Assembly: GCF_001544875.2 (NCBI RefSeq)
Contig: NZ_FCOA02000038.1
Coordinates: forward strand, 1 to 64,000
Origin: Caballeronia hypogeia
GTDB lineage: Bacteria > Pseudomonadota > Gammaproteobacteria > Burkholderiales > Burkholderiaceae
Reading direction: 5' to 3'
DNA: 64,000 nt
Below are positions 33,782 through 42,373 of the stretch, in pieces. The position numbers and the translations under genes were made by a program. Within the stretch, counting starts at the first letter, position 1. Each line of letters opens with the position of its first letter. Under the pieces are notes generated by a model. It was given only the letters and a program-made list of their open reading frames with translations. It was not told the DNA's origin and did no database searches.

Positions 33782-34924
33782 TTACCGCCATGCGCTCCCG
33801 ACCTGGACGTAAAAGGCGTTCTGACCGGGTCCGTGCGCGACGTCGATGCCCATCGAAACCCCCAGCTTGCGTGCGATCAGATAACGGAATCCTGTGCCGA
33901 AGGCGAATGCGGTCGGAGCGTCAGAAAAAGAGTGAAGGTTGCCGTACGCCTTGCCGACGCCGCCGAACCCCAAAACCGACCAGCGTGGCGTGATGTTGTA
34001 GCGCAGCTCGAGTTCCCCTGTGAGCTGGTTGCGATCCTGATACTTCGCCTGCGAGATGCCGCGCAGGTTCACATAGGGTTGAGCGAAAAAAGGAATGTCG
34101 CCTTGAGAGAAGCCCGTATCCGCGCGCAGACCCAGCACCCACTTTTGCGACAGCGGAATCCAGTGATAGCCTCGCGCGGTCTGCATCTCGAAGTTGTCGT
34201 CGCTGCCGAAGCCGCCACGCGCGAATTCAGCCTCGAATTCGGCGTACGTGCCCCGGGTTGGATAGAAGATGTTGTCGCGCGTGTCGTAGTCGACGACGAT
34301 GCCACCCTTGCCGACCTTGACATCTCGCTCGTAGTGATTGATGCCTTGCGGGATGATGGGTCCGAACCGCGTGGTCGAATTGAAGAACGTATATCGGGGG
34401 CCGATGAACCAGGGCGAATCACCGAGCCTGAATAACACCTGCTGGACCAGTGCGACGCCGCTCAACTGGTAGGCGTTGGCGCTTCCTTGCACTCCATACC
34501 AGTTCAAATGCAGGTTGACCTTGCCGATAACACCCAGATACCGGATGCGATCGTCGTCCCACGTATGAAAGTGCGCGGCAGCCGCGCCCCAGCTGTGCGT
34601 GCCTGTGCCGAATCCGCCGATGCCCGTGATGTTGGGCGGGCTCATCTTGCCGCTTTCGTCGGCTGTCTCGGACTTGGCGTCGTCTTGTCGGGGCCTGGAA
34701 AAATACAGTAGCCCCAAGCCAAGTCCGTAGCCGATCGCCGGCTCCGTAATGATGGTCGGAACGGGCAATACGCCTCGATGCGACAGGAGCATATCGCTCA
34801 TGTCGAACTGTCCGTCTTCGGGATCCCTCCATTTCGACGGCGCCTCGTCCGCCCGGGCAGGCAAAGTCAGCGCGACCGACAGGAGAAGAGCGAAAGGCAG
34901 GCTGCGCGCCTTTGGATCGGCCAC
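33782..34924 (-). CDS. BamA/TamA-type outer-membrane barrel protein without POTRA domains
   Basis: The 380-residue product has a signal peptide (SLPFALLLSVALTLPARA) and a C-terminal surface-antigen (D15) barrel with YDTRDNIFYPTRGTYAEFEAEFA, RYNITPRWSVLGFGGVGKAY and GFRYLIARKLGVSMGIDVAHG. The last is the VRGD/GxD-type ending region of that family. It is much shorter than BamA (about 800 residues) and shows no POTRA repeats, so it is probably a simple porin-like or lipid channel. The start is GTG. Function is unknown. Confidence 0.85.
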   Translation of the reverse strand: MADPKARSLPFALLLSVALTLPARADEAPSKWRDPEDGQFDMSDMLLSHRGVLPVPTIITEPAIGYGLGLGLLYFSRPRQDDAKSETADESGKMSPPNITGIGGFGTGTHSWGAAAAHFHTWDDDRIRYLGVIGKVNLHLNWYGVQGSANAYQLSGVALVQQVLFRLGDSPWFIGPRYTFFNSTTRFGPIIPQGINHYERDVKVGKGGIVVDYDTRDNIFYPTRGTYAEFEAEFARGGFGSDDNFEMQTARGYHWIPLSQKWVLGLRADTGFSQGDIPFFAQPYVNLRGISQAKYQDRNQLTGELELRYNITPRWSVLGFGGVGKAYGNLHSFSDAPTAFAFGTGFRYLIARKLGVSMGIDVAHGPGQNAFYVQVGSAWR

Positions 34925-35014
34925 GTTTGTTCCCGGAGGTTGGTTGCCGCCGATTGGACGGTCACCGTTCTAATGAGGGGCCGCAGTAAGATGTACTGCC
35001 CCCCGTCTCAATGC

Positions 35015-35173
35015 TCACTGCCTATACGAGAATTGGCTTCCAAGGCTGGAACCTCGAGCCCATAAGCGGCGGTGGTCCAGATATTGAGACCAGGATTCGC
35101 AAGTGCATTCGCGTAGCGCCTCCGAAGTGGCCATGCAGAACGTGCCTATCGCCATGACGAGATGCCGTTTCAT
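35015..35173 (-). pseudogene. Possible remnant of a small exported protein
   Basis: A 52-codon frame opens 12 bases after the DUF1254 stop with GGGGGA before the ATG and a signal-like start (MKRHLVMAIGTFCMA). After about residue 19 the protein character is lost, while a neighbouring frame reads YANALANPGLNIWTTAAYGLEVP. This suggests a frameshift in a once longer gene. The evidence is weak. It may simply be non-coding. Confidence 0.3.
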
Positions 35174-35185
35174 GCGGTCCCCCGG

Positions 35186-36631
35186 TTACTTCACCTGTTC
35201 GAAGTCGCCCGGCTTCCAGCTCTTGTCGAAAGCAGCCGCCTCCGGACCATAGATGCGGATATAGGCGAACCATCCCTTTCCCGGGGTCGTCTTGATCCAG
35301 CGGCCTTCGGCGCCAGCCGGCGTCGAAGGCCCGACGTAGAGATCCAATGGTGCGTTGGTCGGCACATCCTTGAGCTCGAACAGGGAGCGCAGGGCGGCCT
35401 TGTCCTGGTCGGTCTGCACTTGCGAGCGGGTCTCGGCGTCGTAGATGGTCACGGACCAGAACAGCTTGCCGGGCACCGGTTGCGGGATGGTCAGCTTGTA
35501 GTTCTTGCCGCCGTCGAGAAAAGCGCCGCCACTATCGCGTACAGCCATCCAGTACAGCGAGCCTGCTCCCGCGCTGCGTCGGAACATGGCCGGCGAGGTC
35601 ACGATGGCCTGGGCGAACCAGCGGTCGCGCGACTCCAGGTCCATGCCAGCCGGCGTTTCGAACTGGGCGCTGCCGGGCGTCAAGCCAACCCATTCCCACT
35701 TGCGGTCCGGCCAGTTCACCCGGTCGGAGCGTGCGCTGTCGAACGCGGACACCAGCATCTGATCGCGCCCGGACTTCGCCGCGCGTTCCAGAATGTCCTT
35801 CATGCGGGCATCGGGATTGAAAGGCTTGCCTTTCTCGATGCCCAACTCGGCGAGCAAGCCGTACATCGGCAGGAATTGCGGCACGATTCTTTCTTCATCG
35901 ATGATCTTGTGCAGCACCTCCCAAAACTGGAGATTGTTTTCCCACCGCAGCGACGAGCTGTCCATCGGTTTATCGCTCGTATCGACGAGCTTGAGCGGGC
36001 GGGGATTGGCGGCGGAGGAGAGCGGATAGATTTTGATGGCGCGTAACGCATCGAGTGCGCGAGGCACATTGCCCTCGAGCGGTAGCGCCCGCACGGCGAA
36101 CAGATTCATCAGGGAGGGCGACGTGCCGACGTGGTAGCCCTTGGGAAGCTCTCCCTTGTAGCCGGCGGGCACCACGAGGTACTTGCCACCCTTGCCGGCA
36201 TCCGGACCGGGAATGCCGAGGTCCTGCACCCAGCCCTGATTGTGATCATCCACCAGCCCGATATAGGGGCCAGGCGGGAGTTCGATCACGACCGGGCCCT
36301 GGCTCAGATCGATGACCGCCGAGGCATACGGTGTGTCCGAGTTGAGCGTAAAGCCGACTTGCCGCGGCCCGGCAGCGGCCATGCCCCAGGACTCTCTGTC
36401 CTTGATGCCCAGTTGGCGGTTGCCGTTGAAGATGCCTTCCACCGAGACTGTCGGATACCAGAAACGATATGCCGTCACGGCCCGCTGGAAGTCCGCGTCA
36501 TTTCGCGCGGCCTGCGTCGTTTGCGGAGTCGGATAACCCTGCTCGAAGGTATAGCCGGTGGCGACCTGGGCAATAGGAGATGTGGATGCGGCAAGTAGCA
36601 GCGTGGACAGCATCAGTTTGAAACGTATCAT
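35186..36631 (-). CDS. DUF1254/DUF1214 exported protein
   Basis: The 481-residue protein has a signal peptide (LMLSTLLLAASTSPIAQ). It then shows the DUF1254 pattern (GYPTPQTTQAARNDADFQRAVTAYRFWYPTVSVEGIF, VGFTLNSDTPYASAVIDLSQGPVVIELPPGPYIGLVDDHNQ) and a C-terminal DUF1214 (GSLYWMAVRDSGGAFLDGGKNYKLTIPQPVPGKLFWSVTIYDAETRS). The family is widespread and uncharacterised; a carbohydrate-binding or enzymatic beta domain is suspected. GGAGG precedes ATG 36631, so the 22-residue upstream extension is not used. Confidence 0.9.
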   Translation of the reverse strand: MIRFKLMLSTLLLAASTSPIAQVATGYTFEQGYPTPQTTQAARNDADFQRAVTAYRFWYPTVSVEGIFNGNRQLGIKDRESWGMAAAGPRQVGFTLNSDTPYASAVIDLSQGPVVIELPPGPYIGLVDDHNQGWVQDLGIPGPDAGKGGKYLVVPAGYKGELPKGYHVGTSPSLMNLFAVRALPLEGNVPRALDALRAIKIYPLSSAANPRPLKLVDTSDKPMDSSSLRWENNLQFWEVLHKIIDEERIVPQFLPMYGLLAELGIEKGKPFNPDARMKDILERAAKSGRDQMLVSAFDSARSDRVNWPDRKWEWVGLTPGSAQFETPAGMDLESRDRWFAQAIVTSPAMFRRSAGAGSLYWMAVRDSGGAFLDGGKNYKLTIPQPVPGKLFWSVTIYDAETRSQVQTDQDKAALRSLFELKDVPTNAPLDLYVGPSTPAGAEGRWIKTTPGKGWFAYIRIYGPEAAAFDKSWKPGDFEQVK

Positions 36632-37157
36632 TCGAATCCTCCGCGTGGGCGGCATCCGAAACCGAGTCATTTTCCGGATATCTTGAAAGGCCAACAAAGC
36701 CTGTCTGCCAAGAAGTCGCCGGCGACCACAGGCGGGCGATCGATCGGCTTACTCAAAATCTAATAATGGTTTCGCGTGTATATCGCAAGGCGCGTTGAAG
36801 ATGGGCTTAGTCGCGTTTAATGTTCCGATCGCTTTTGACTGTTTAGGATATTGAAACGGACTTGGGAAAGAAGTCCTTTCGTCGGGGACGTTCATTTTTC
36901 CAGTGGGCCGCTACGCAAGCAGACTCCCGGCTCACCTTGCCATCGAGTTTTTCGATCACCGGAGCGCCAGGCGCATTGAGAAGCGCTCGCCATGTTCGAC
37001 GTGTCCGACGGCCACCGCTCACGGCGATCACGGCGTCGGCACGATTACCCCGAACAGCGATCTCACTTTCGAAGTCGAACCGCCCGGCACAGGAAAGAGA
37101 GTCAAGCCGCCGAATCTTGCCGGGTGTAGCCCTCGAGGCCACGCTCATCCGATTCCA
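36632..37157. other. Intergenic region of about 525 bases
   Basis: The part next to 36631 (about 36700-36850) is AT-rich and is the likely promoter of the DUF1254 gene. The rest, up to the end of the LacI gene at 37158, holds open frames without family pattern or ribosome sites. I see no gene in it. Confidence 0.5.
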
Positions 37158-38192
37158 TCAGGCCCGGACGATTGGCTCCGGCCGCGGTCCGGCAAGCGTC
37201 CCGCGTTGCACGACAGGTGCATCGAGCACGATCTCGTCGTCGCCGTCCTTGCCGTCGATCAGCGCCATCAGATGCCGCGCCGCGCGCGTGCCGATCTCCA
37301 GCGATGGAACCCGCACCGTCGTAAGCGGCGGCTGGGTGAGCCGGGCCTGTTCGATATCGTCGAACCCGGTCACCGAGAGATCCTCGGGCACCCGAATGCC
37401 CTTCGCGCGGCATTCGTCCAGCAGGCCGATGGCCTGCAAATCCGTGCCGCATATCACGACGCTCGGGCGCAGCTTGCCGTCCCAGAGTTCACGCAGCGCC
37501 TGCCTTCCGCCTTCGAACGTGAACGGCGCTTCGACGATCCACTCCGGTCTCAGATCGAGGCCCACTTCGCGCAGCGCGGCGCGCGTGCCGGCCTGCCGCG
37601 CGCGCACGCGCTCATTGCCGAACGTCGAGCCGCCGCACAGGGCGACACGCCGATGCCCGAATTCGACGATGCGCCGCGCCAGCCCATAGGCGGCCTCGAA
37701 GTTCGAGAAGCCGACACAATGCGGATACTGCGTTTCATCGACCGACCAGGTAAGAACGTAGGGCAGGTCATATTGACGCGTGAGTTCGAAGACTTCGGGA
37801 GGGTGATCGGTGCCGACGAGCACGAGGCCGTCGACACCGCGTTCGAGAATCGCGCGCAACACTTCGAGCTCGCGCGCCGGCTTGTATTCGTGACTCGCGA
37901 TCAGCAACTGATATCCATAGCCCCAGAGCGTCTGCTGCAGCGCTTGAATCGAGTCGGCGTAAATGGGATTGTTGAGCGTCGGATAGATCGCCGCGACCGT
38001 GCGCGTCTTGCGTGAGGCGAGCGCCTGCGCCGCGCCGTTTCGCACATAGCCGAGCTGCTCGACCGCGCGCTGGACGTTGGCGAGCGTCTGCGGCTTGACC
38101 TGGTCCGGCACCGACAAGGCCCGCGACGCGCTGCCGAGCGATACGCCCGCCAGGCGCGCGACATCGGCGAGCGTCGCACGGGTCGGCTTCAT
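37158..38192 (-). CDS. LacI-type transcription regulator
   Basis: The 344-residue repressor starts with a LacI helix-turn-helix (TLADVARLAGVSLGSASRALSVPDQV, hinge ALASRKTRTVAAIYP) and has a sugar-binding-type core (VDGLVLVGTD, GHRRVALCGGS, VICGTDLQAIGLLDECRAKGI, VPEDLSVTGFDDIE). It overlaps the dehydrogenase gene by four bases and is the last gene of the liv operon. The two operators before livJ (TTGAAGCGCTTCAA core) are of the LacI type, so it probably represses its own operon and is released by the transported substrate or a product. Confidence 0.9.
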   Translation of the reverse strand: MKPTRATLADVARLAGVSLGSASRALSVPDQVKPQTLANVQRAVEQLGYVRNGAAQALASRKTRTVAAIYPTLNNPIYADSIQALQQTLWGYGYQLLIASHEYKPARELEVLRAILERGVDGLVLVGTDHPPEVFELTRQYDLPYVLTWSVDETQYPHCVGFSNFEAAYGLARRIVEFGHRRVALCGGSTFGNERVRARQAGTRAALREVGLDLRPEWIVEAPFTFEGGRQALRELWDGKLRPSVVICGTDLQAIGLLDECRAKGIRVPEDLSVTGFDDIEQARLTQPPLTTVRVPSLEIGTRAARHLMALIDGKDGDDEIVLDAPVVQRGTLAGPRPEPIVRA

Positions 38193-39301
38193 GGCGCGCG
38201 GCGCATGCGCCCATAGGCATCGGCGCGCGCGATGCCTTCGATCAGCCGTTGCGCCGTCAAAGGCGGCGTCATGTGCCGGCTGTAACGCGTGGCGAGCGTG
38301 GCCTCGGCGATGAGCGACTGCTCCACGGGCGTGAGCGGGGCGTGCTGCCCCAGTTGCGCGAGCGTGAGCGGCAATCCGACTGCGGTCATGAGGGTGGCCA
38401 ACGGTTCGATGTCCTCGGGCGATGAATCTTCGGCGAACAATTGTACAAGCGTGCCGAACGCGACCAGTTCGCCGTGCATCATCGAGGCCATCGCGGGAAC
38501 CGCCGTGAGACCGCGAATCAACGCGTGGGCGAGCGACAGCCCGCCGCTTTCGAAGCCGACGCCGCTCAGCAGCACCGTCGCTTCGACCACGCGTTCCACG
38601 GCATCGGTGAGTGCGCCGCGCGCGACATCGGCATAGGCGCGCGCGCCGTCCTCGAGCAGGGTCGCGAGCGTCGCGCGCGTGAGCAGCAACGCGCTCGGCA
38701 ACGGCGGCGTGCCGTACGAATTGAGCCCGTTCGCGCGCTGACACTGCCCGGCTTCGTACTTCTTGCTCAGCGCATCGCCGATGCCGGCCGCGAACAGGCG
38801 CGCGGGGGCGGCGGCGATCAGCGCGGTGTCGACGATCACGGCGTCCGGATTGCGCGCCAGCATCTCGACGCCGGCAACGCGATGCGACTCGTCATACAGA
38901 ATGATGAGCCGGCTCGTCGGCGCATCGCTCGACGCGGCCGACGGCGCGACGACGATCGGCGCGTTCAGCGCGCGCGAGACGCCCTTCGCCGTATCGATGG
39001 TCTTGCCGCCGCCGATCGCCACGACGGCATCGGCGCCGGTTTCGCGCGCATCGCCGGACAGCTTCGCGATGACCGCCGCCGTGCATTCGCCCGGAAACGC
39101 CGCGATGTGCGGCGCGACGCGCGCTTCATCGAGCGAGTGCGCGACCTGTGCCGATACGCGCATGGCGACCGCGCCATCGACGAGCACGAACGCACGGCGC
39201 GCGCCGAGTTCCGCGAGCGTCGATCCGAGCGCGGCGAGCGCGCCCGGGCCTTGCGTGTAGCGCCCCGGAAAGCCGATGGTCCGCAATGATGCGTCGGTCA
39301 T
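38189..39301 (-). CDS. Iron/zinc-dependent polyol or glycerol dehydrogenase (GldA-like)
   Basis: The 370-residue enzyme has the dehydroquinate/GldA fold: AFVLVDGAVAMRVS, the NAD loop GGGKTIDTAKGVSRAL, APSAASSDAPTSRL, and metal-ligand regions (AAGIGDALSKKYEA, GGLSLAHALIRGL, MMHGELVAFGTLVQL). It oxidises a vicinal diol or reduces a ketone with NAD. ATG 39301 overlaps the SDR stop by four bases. A start four codons earlier is possible. Maleylacetate reductases share the fold and cannot be excluded. Confidence 0.82.
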   Translation of the reverse strand: MTDASLRTIGFPGRYTQGPGALAALGSTLAELGARRAFVLVDGAVAMRVSAQVAHSLDEARVAPHIAAFPGECTAAVIAKLSGDARETGADAVVAIGGGKTIDTAKGVSRALNAPIVVAPSAASSDAPTSRLIILYDESHRVAGVEMLARNPDAVIVDTALIAAAPARLFAAGIGDALSKKYEAGQCQRANGLNSYGTPPLPSALLLTRATLATLLEDGARAYADVARGALTDAVERVVEATVLLSGVGFESGGLSLAHALIRGLTAVPAMASMMHGELVAFGTLVQLFAEDSSPEDIEPLATLMTAVGLPLTLAQLGQHAPLTPVEQSLIAEATLATRYSRHMTPPLTAQRLIEGIARADAYGRMRRAP

Positions 39302-40059
39302 GTCATCAGCCATCCGCCGGCCACGTCGATGACTTGTCCGGTGACGAAGGCGGCTTCGTCGGACGTGAGGAACAGGCACGTCGACGCCACTTCGTCGGGC
39401 GCGCCCAGGCGCCGCAACGGGGTTTCCTGCGCGACCTTGTCGTTGGCTTCGCGCGCGACGCCGCGCACGAGCGGCGTGTCGATGCGCCCCGGCGCGATCG
39501 CATTCACCGTTATGCCGTGCGGCCCGAGCTCGCCCGCGAGATGCCGCGTCATGCCGATCAGCGCGGCTTTGGTCGTGCTGTAGTGCGCGGCGACGATGTC
39601 GAGATAGGCCTTGCCCGCCACCGAGGACATCGACACGATGCGCCCGAAGCGGCGCTCCACCATGCCCGGCGCGAGGAGGCGGCAGAAGTTGAAGACGCTG
39701 TTCACGTTCACGTCCATCACGCGGCGCCATTCGTCGGGCGACATCTCCCAGATCGGCATGGGCTTGCCCGCATGCTTCGGCGAAATGCCCGCGTTGTTGA
39801 CGAGCGTATCGACCGGGCCGAGCGCCGTCTCGATCGCGCGGCATGCGGCCGCGCACGCGGCGTAGTCGCCGACATCGGCTTGCGCGAAATGCACGCGCAG
39901 GCCTGCATCGAAAAGACGCCTTGCGAGCGCCGCGCCCGCTGCCTCATTGACATCGACGATGCCGACCGCCGCGCCATCGCGCGCATAACGCTCGACGAGC
40001 GCCTCTCCGATACCACCGCCGCCGCCCGTCACCAGAACCACACGCTTGTCGTGCCGCAC
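39298..40059 (-). CDS. SDR-family oxidoreductase
   Basis: The 253-residue protein is a classic short-chain dehydrogenase: NAD(P) loop TGGGGGIG near residue 11, DTLVNNAGIS, catalytic Ser in VSMSSVAG with Y-x3-K in HYSTTK, and the C-terminal GQVIDVAGGWLMT. The D in IVDVNE suggests NAD preference. It overlaps the GldA-like gene and is one base from the quinone oxidoreductase gene, so all are translated together. The substrate is probably an alcohol made from the compound imported by the Liv system. Confidence 0.9.
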   Translation of the reverse strand: MRHDKRVVLVTGGGGGIGEALVERYARDGAAVGIVDVNEAAGAALARRLFDAGLRVHFAQADVGDYAACAAACRAIETALGPVDTLVNNAGISPKHAGKPMPIWEMSPDEWRRVMDVNVNSVFNFCRLLAPGMVERRFGRIVSMSSVAGKAYLDIVAAHYSTTKAALIGMTRHLAGELGPHGITVNAIAPGRIDTPLVRGVAREANDKVAQETPLRRLGAPDEVASTCLFLTSDEAAFVTGQVIDVAGGWLMT

Positions 40060-40060
40060 G

Positions 40061-41071
40061 TTATTGGCCTCCCACCTTCAGCATGATCTTGCCGATATGT
40101 CTGCTCGATTCCATCAGTTCATGCGCATCCTTCACGTCCGCGAAGGGCAGCACGCGATGAATCACCGGCAGCGCGCGGCCCGCTTCGAGCAGCGGCCACA
40201 CGTGCGCGTGCAGCGCGTGGGCGATCTCCGCCTTCTGTTCGACGCTGCGCGCGCGCAAGGTCGAGCCCGTGAAAGTGAGGCGGCGCAGCATGATCGGCAT
40301 GGCGTCCAGTTCGATGCGGCTGCCTTCGAGAAAGGCGATCTGCACGAGCCGGCCTTCCAGCGCGAGCGCGCGGATGTTGCGCGGAATGTAGTCGCCGCCG
40401 ACCATGTCGAGGATGATGTCGACGCCTTTGCCATCGGTGAGCTTCGCGACGGCGTCGACAAAATCCTCGTCGCGATAGTTGATCGCGTGATCCGCGCCCG
40501 CGTCACGACATGCCCGCGCTTTCTCGGCATTGCCGACCGTGGTGATGACGCGTGCGCCGAACGCGTGCGCGAGCTGGATCGCCGTGAGTCCGATGCCGCT
40601 CGATCCGCCGTGCACGAGGAACGTTTCGCCCGCCTGCAGGCGGCCGCGCTCGAACACGTTGGTCCACACGGTGAAGTAGGTTTCGGGCAAGGCCGCGGCC
40701 TGCAACAGCGTGAGGCCCTTCGGCACCGGCAGGCAATGCGACGCATCCGTGACGCAGTATTGCGCGTAACCGCCGCCGGGCACGAGCGCGCAGACTTCAT
40801 CGCCCCCGCGCCATCGGGTGACGTTCGGGCCCGTTGCGACGATGCGCCCCGACACCTCCAGCCCCAGATGCGGCGACGCGCCCGGCGGCGGCGGATAGGA
40901 GCCCGAGCGCTGCAAGACGTCCGGCCGGTTCACGCCCGCGTAAGCGACTTCGATCAGCACGTCGTTCGGGCCGGGCGAGGGCAGCGGTCCCTGGGCGAGC
41001 CGCATGCAGCCGGGCGCGCCGCCCGCGCCGTGATCGACGTAATCCATCGATGCAGGAAGAATGGGTGTCAT
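40061..41071 (-). CDS. NADPH:quinone oxidoreductase-type MDR enzyme
   Basis: The 336-residue protein lacks zinc ligands and has the quinone-reductase/zeta-crystallin pattern: AYAGVNRPDVLQRSGSYPPPPGASPHLGLEVSG, ALPETYFTVWTNVFERG, and the NADPH loop VHGGSSGIGLTAIQLAHAFGA. It probably reduces a quinone or an enone with NADPH. ATG 41071 is used; a TTG three codons earlier overlaps the upstream stop. It is in the middle of the liv operon, after the cupin dioxygenase, which would make an electron-poor ring-cleavage product. Confidence 0.88.
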   Translation of the reverse strand: MTPILPASMDYVDHGAGGAPGCMRLAQGPLPSPGPNDVLIEVAYAGVNRPDVLQRSGSYPPPPGASPHLGLEVSGRIVATGPNVTRWRGGDEVCALVPGGGYAQYCVTDASHCLPVPKGLTLLQAAALPETYFTVWTNVFERGRLQAGETFLVHGGSSGIGLTAIQLAHAFGARVITTVGNAEKARACRDAGADHAINYRDEDFVDAVAKLTDGKGVDIILDMVGGDYIPRNIRALALEGRLVQIAFLEGSRIELDAMPIMLRRLTFTGSTLRARSVEQKAEIAHALHAHVWPLLEAGRALPVIHRVLPFADVKDAHELMESSRHIGKIMLKVGGQ

Positions 41072-41076
41072 GGCGT

Positions 41077-41625
41077 TCAACGGATGATCGATTCGATGTA
41101 ATCGGCCGGCAGACCGATCGACGCATAGTGTCTGCGCGCCGTCTCGATCTTCGTGAAGACGTCCTCGTAACCTTGCGCGACGCCTTGCGGATCGACATAC
41201 GTGTAGCCGCCCGTCACGTGGAACCAGGTGATCATCTCGGGCACGTCCTCGGGCACGAAGAGCGTGTGCGTTTCGCCTGCCGGCTCGAACGCATAGCCGC
41301 CTTGCTCGGCGACCCAGTCGTGTTCGAGGTAGTACCAGCGGCCTTTGAGCACCATCGCGTGAACGGCACCGCTATGGCGATGGCGCGAGATCACGCCGCT
41401 GCGGCGCACGCGCAGCAGATTCACGTAATAGCCCTGGCTCGCGTTAAGAATGAGCGGCTTGAACGACACGGTGTCGGTCGCGGGCACCCACAGCTTGTCG
41501 TCTTCGAGCCAGTCGGTCATCACGCCGCCGTGCACGAGATCCTTTGACATGTAAGGCGCTTGCGGCAATTGATACGCGACGACTTGTTCATCGGGCTTCA
41601 CTTGCGACTTCACTTCGGTCTGCAT
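41077..41625 (-). CDS. Cupin dioxygenase-like protein (2,4'-dihydroxyacetophenone dioxygenase family)
   Basis: The 182-residue protein has a cupin metal site, VISRHRHSGAVHAMVLKGRWYYLEHDW (first motif with H-x-H and a third His), and the second motif YAFEPAGETHTLFVPEDVPEM. Members of the family cleave the side chain of 2,4'-dihydroxyacetophenone with oxygen. Substrate identity is not assured. GGAG precedes ATG 41625. Being the first enzyme after the transporter, it may act on the imported compound. Confidence 0.8.
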   Translation of the reverse strand: MQTEVKSQVKPDEQVVAYQLPQAPYMSKDLVHGGVMTDWLEDDKLWVPATDTVSFKPLILNASQGYYVNLLRVRRSGVISRHRHSGAVHAMVLKGRWYYLEHDWVAEQGGYAFEPAGETHTLFVPEDVPEMITWFHVTGGYTYVDPQGVAQGYEDVFTKIETARRHYASIGLPADYIESIIR

Positions 41626-41668
41626 GAGTTTTTCTCCGTGGTTTCTGGCGCAGCGCCGGTCGATCCGG

Positions 41669-42373
41669 TCAATGACCGAGATAGGCGCGCCGCACGTGGG
41701 GACTGTCGAGCAATTCTGCGCCCGTTCCGGAAAGCGCGATGGCGCCGTTTTCCAGCACATATCCGCGATCCGCGAGCTTGAGCGTATGGAACACGTTCTG
41801 TTCGACGAGCAGCACCGTCACGCCGCGCGCCGCGACCGTGCCGACCACCTCGAACATCTGTTCGACGAGCAGCGGCGAAAGGCCGAGCGACGGCTCGTCG
41901 AAGATCAGGAGCCTGGGCGCGGACATCATGCCGCGCGCAATGGCGACCATCTGCTGCTCGCCGCCCGACAGCGAGCCGGCCAGCTGCGTGAGACGCTCGC
42001 GCACCCGCGGAAAGAGTTCGAGCACCTCTTCCATGCGTTCGCGCCGCGCGCCGCGCGCCGCATGACGGAAGGCGCCCATCAGCAGGTTCTCCTCGACGCT
42101 CAGGAACGGAAAGAGCTGCCGGCCTTCCGGAATCATCGTGACGCCCATCGCGACGATGTCGTGCGACGTTCGTCCAACCAGTTCCTGTCCCTGAAACGTG
42201 ATGCTGCCGCCGCGCGCCGCGACGATGCCGCACAGCGTCTTCAGCGTCGTGGTCTTGCCCGCGCCGTTCGCGCCGACGAGCGTGACGATCTCGCCTTCCT
42301 GCACATCGAGCGAGACGCCGCGCAGAACTTCGCTCTTGCCGTAGCCGGCCGAGACGTTATGCAGCTTGAGCAT
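41669..42373 (-). CDS. livF: LivF-type ABC transporter ATPase
   Basis: The 234-residue ATPase has Walker A GANGAGKTT, the signature LSGGEQQM, Walker B LLIFDEPSLGLSP and the switch LVEQN. Its length and MIPEGRQLFPFLSVEENL identify LivF of the branched-chain amino acid (HAAT) family. It forms the transport heterodimer with the LivG half encoded upstream, with which it overlaps by 17 bases. Confidence 0.95.
   Translation of the reverse strand: MLKLHNVSAGYGKSEVLRGVSLDVQEGEIVTLVGANGAGKTTTLKTLCGIVAARGGSITFQGQELVGRTSHDIVAMGVTMIPEGRQLFPFLSVEENLLMGAFRHAARGARRERMEEVLELFPRVRERLTQLAGSLSGGEQQMVAIARGMMSAPRLLIFDEPSLGLSPLLVEQMFEVVGTVAARGVTVLLVEQNVFHTLKLADRGYVLENGAIALSGTGAELLDSPHVRRAYLGH

Noticed and set aside
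36843..37148. A 101-codon frame between the DUF1254 and LacI genes
   Set aside because: It has a basic composition and no family pattern or ribosome site. It lies in a likely non-coding spacer.
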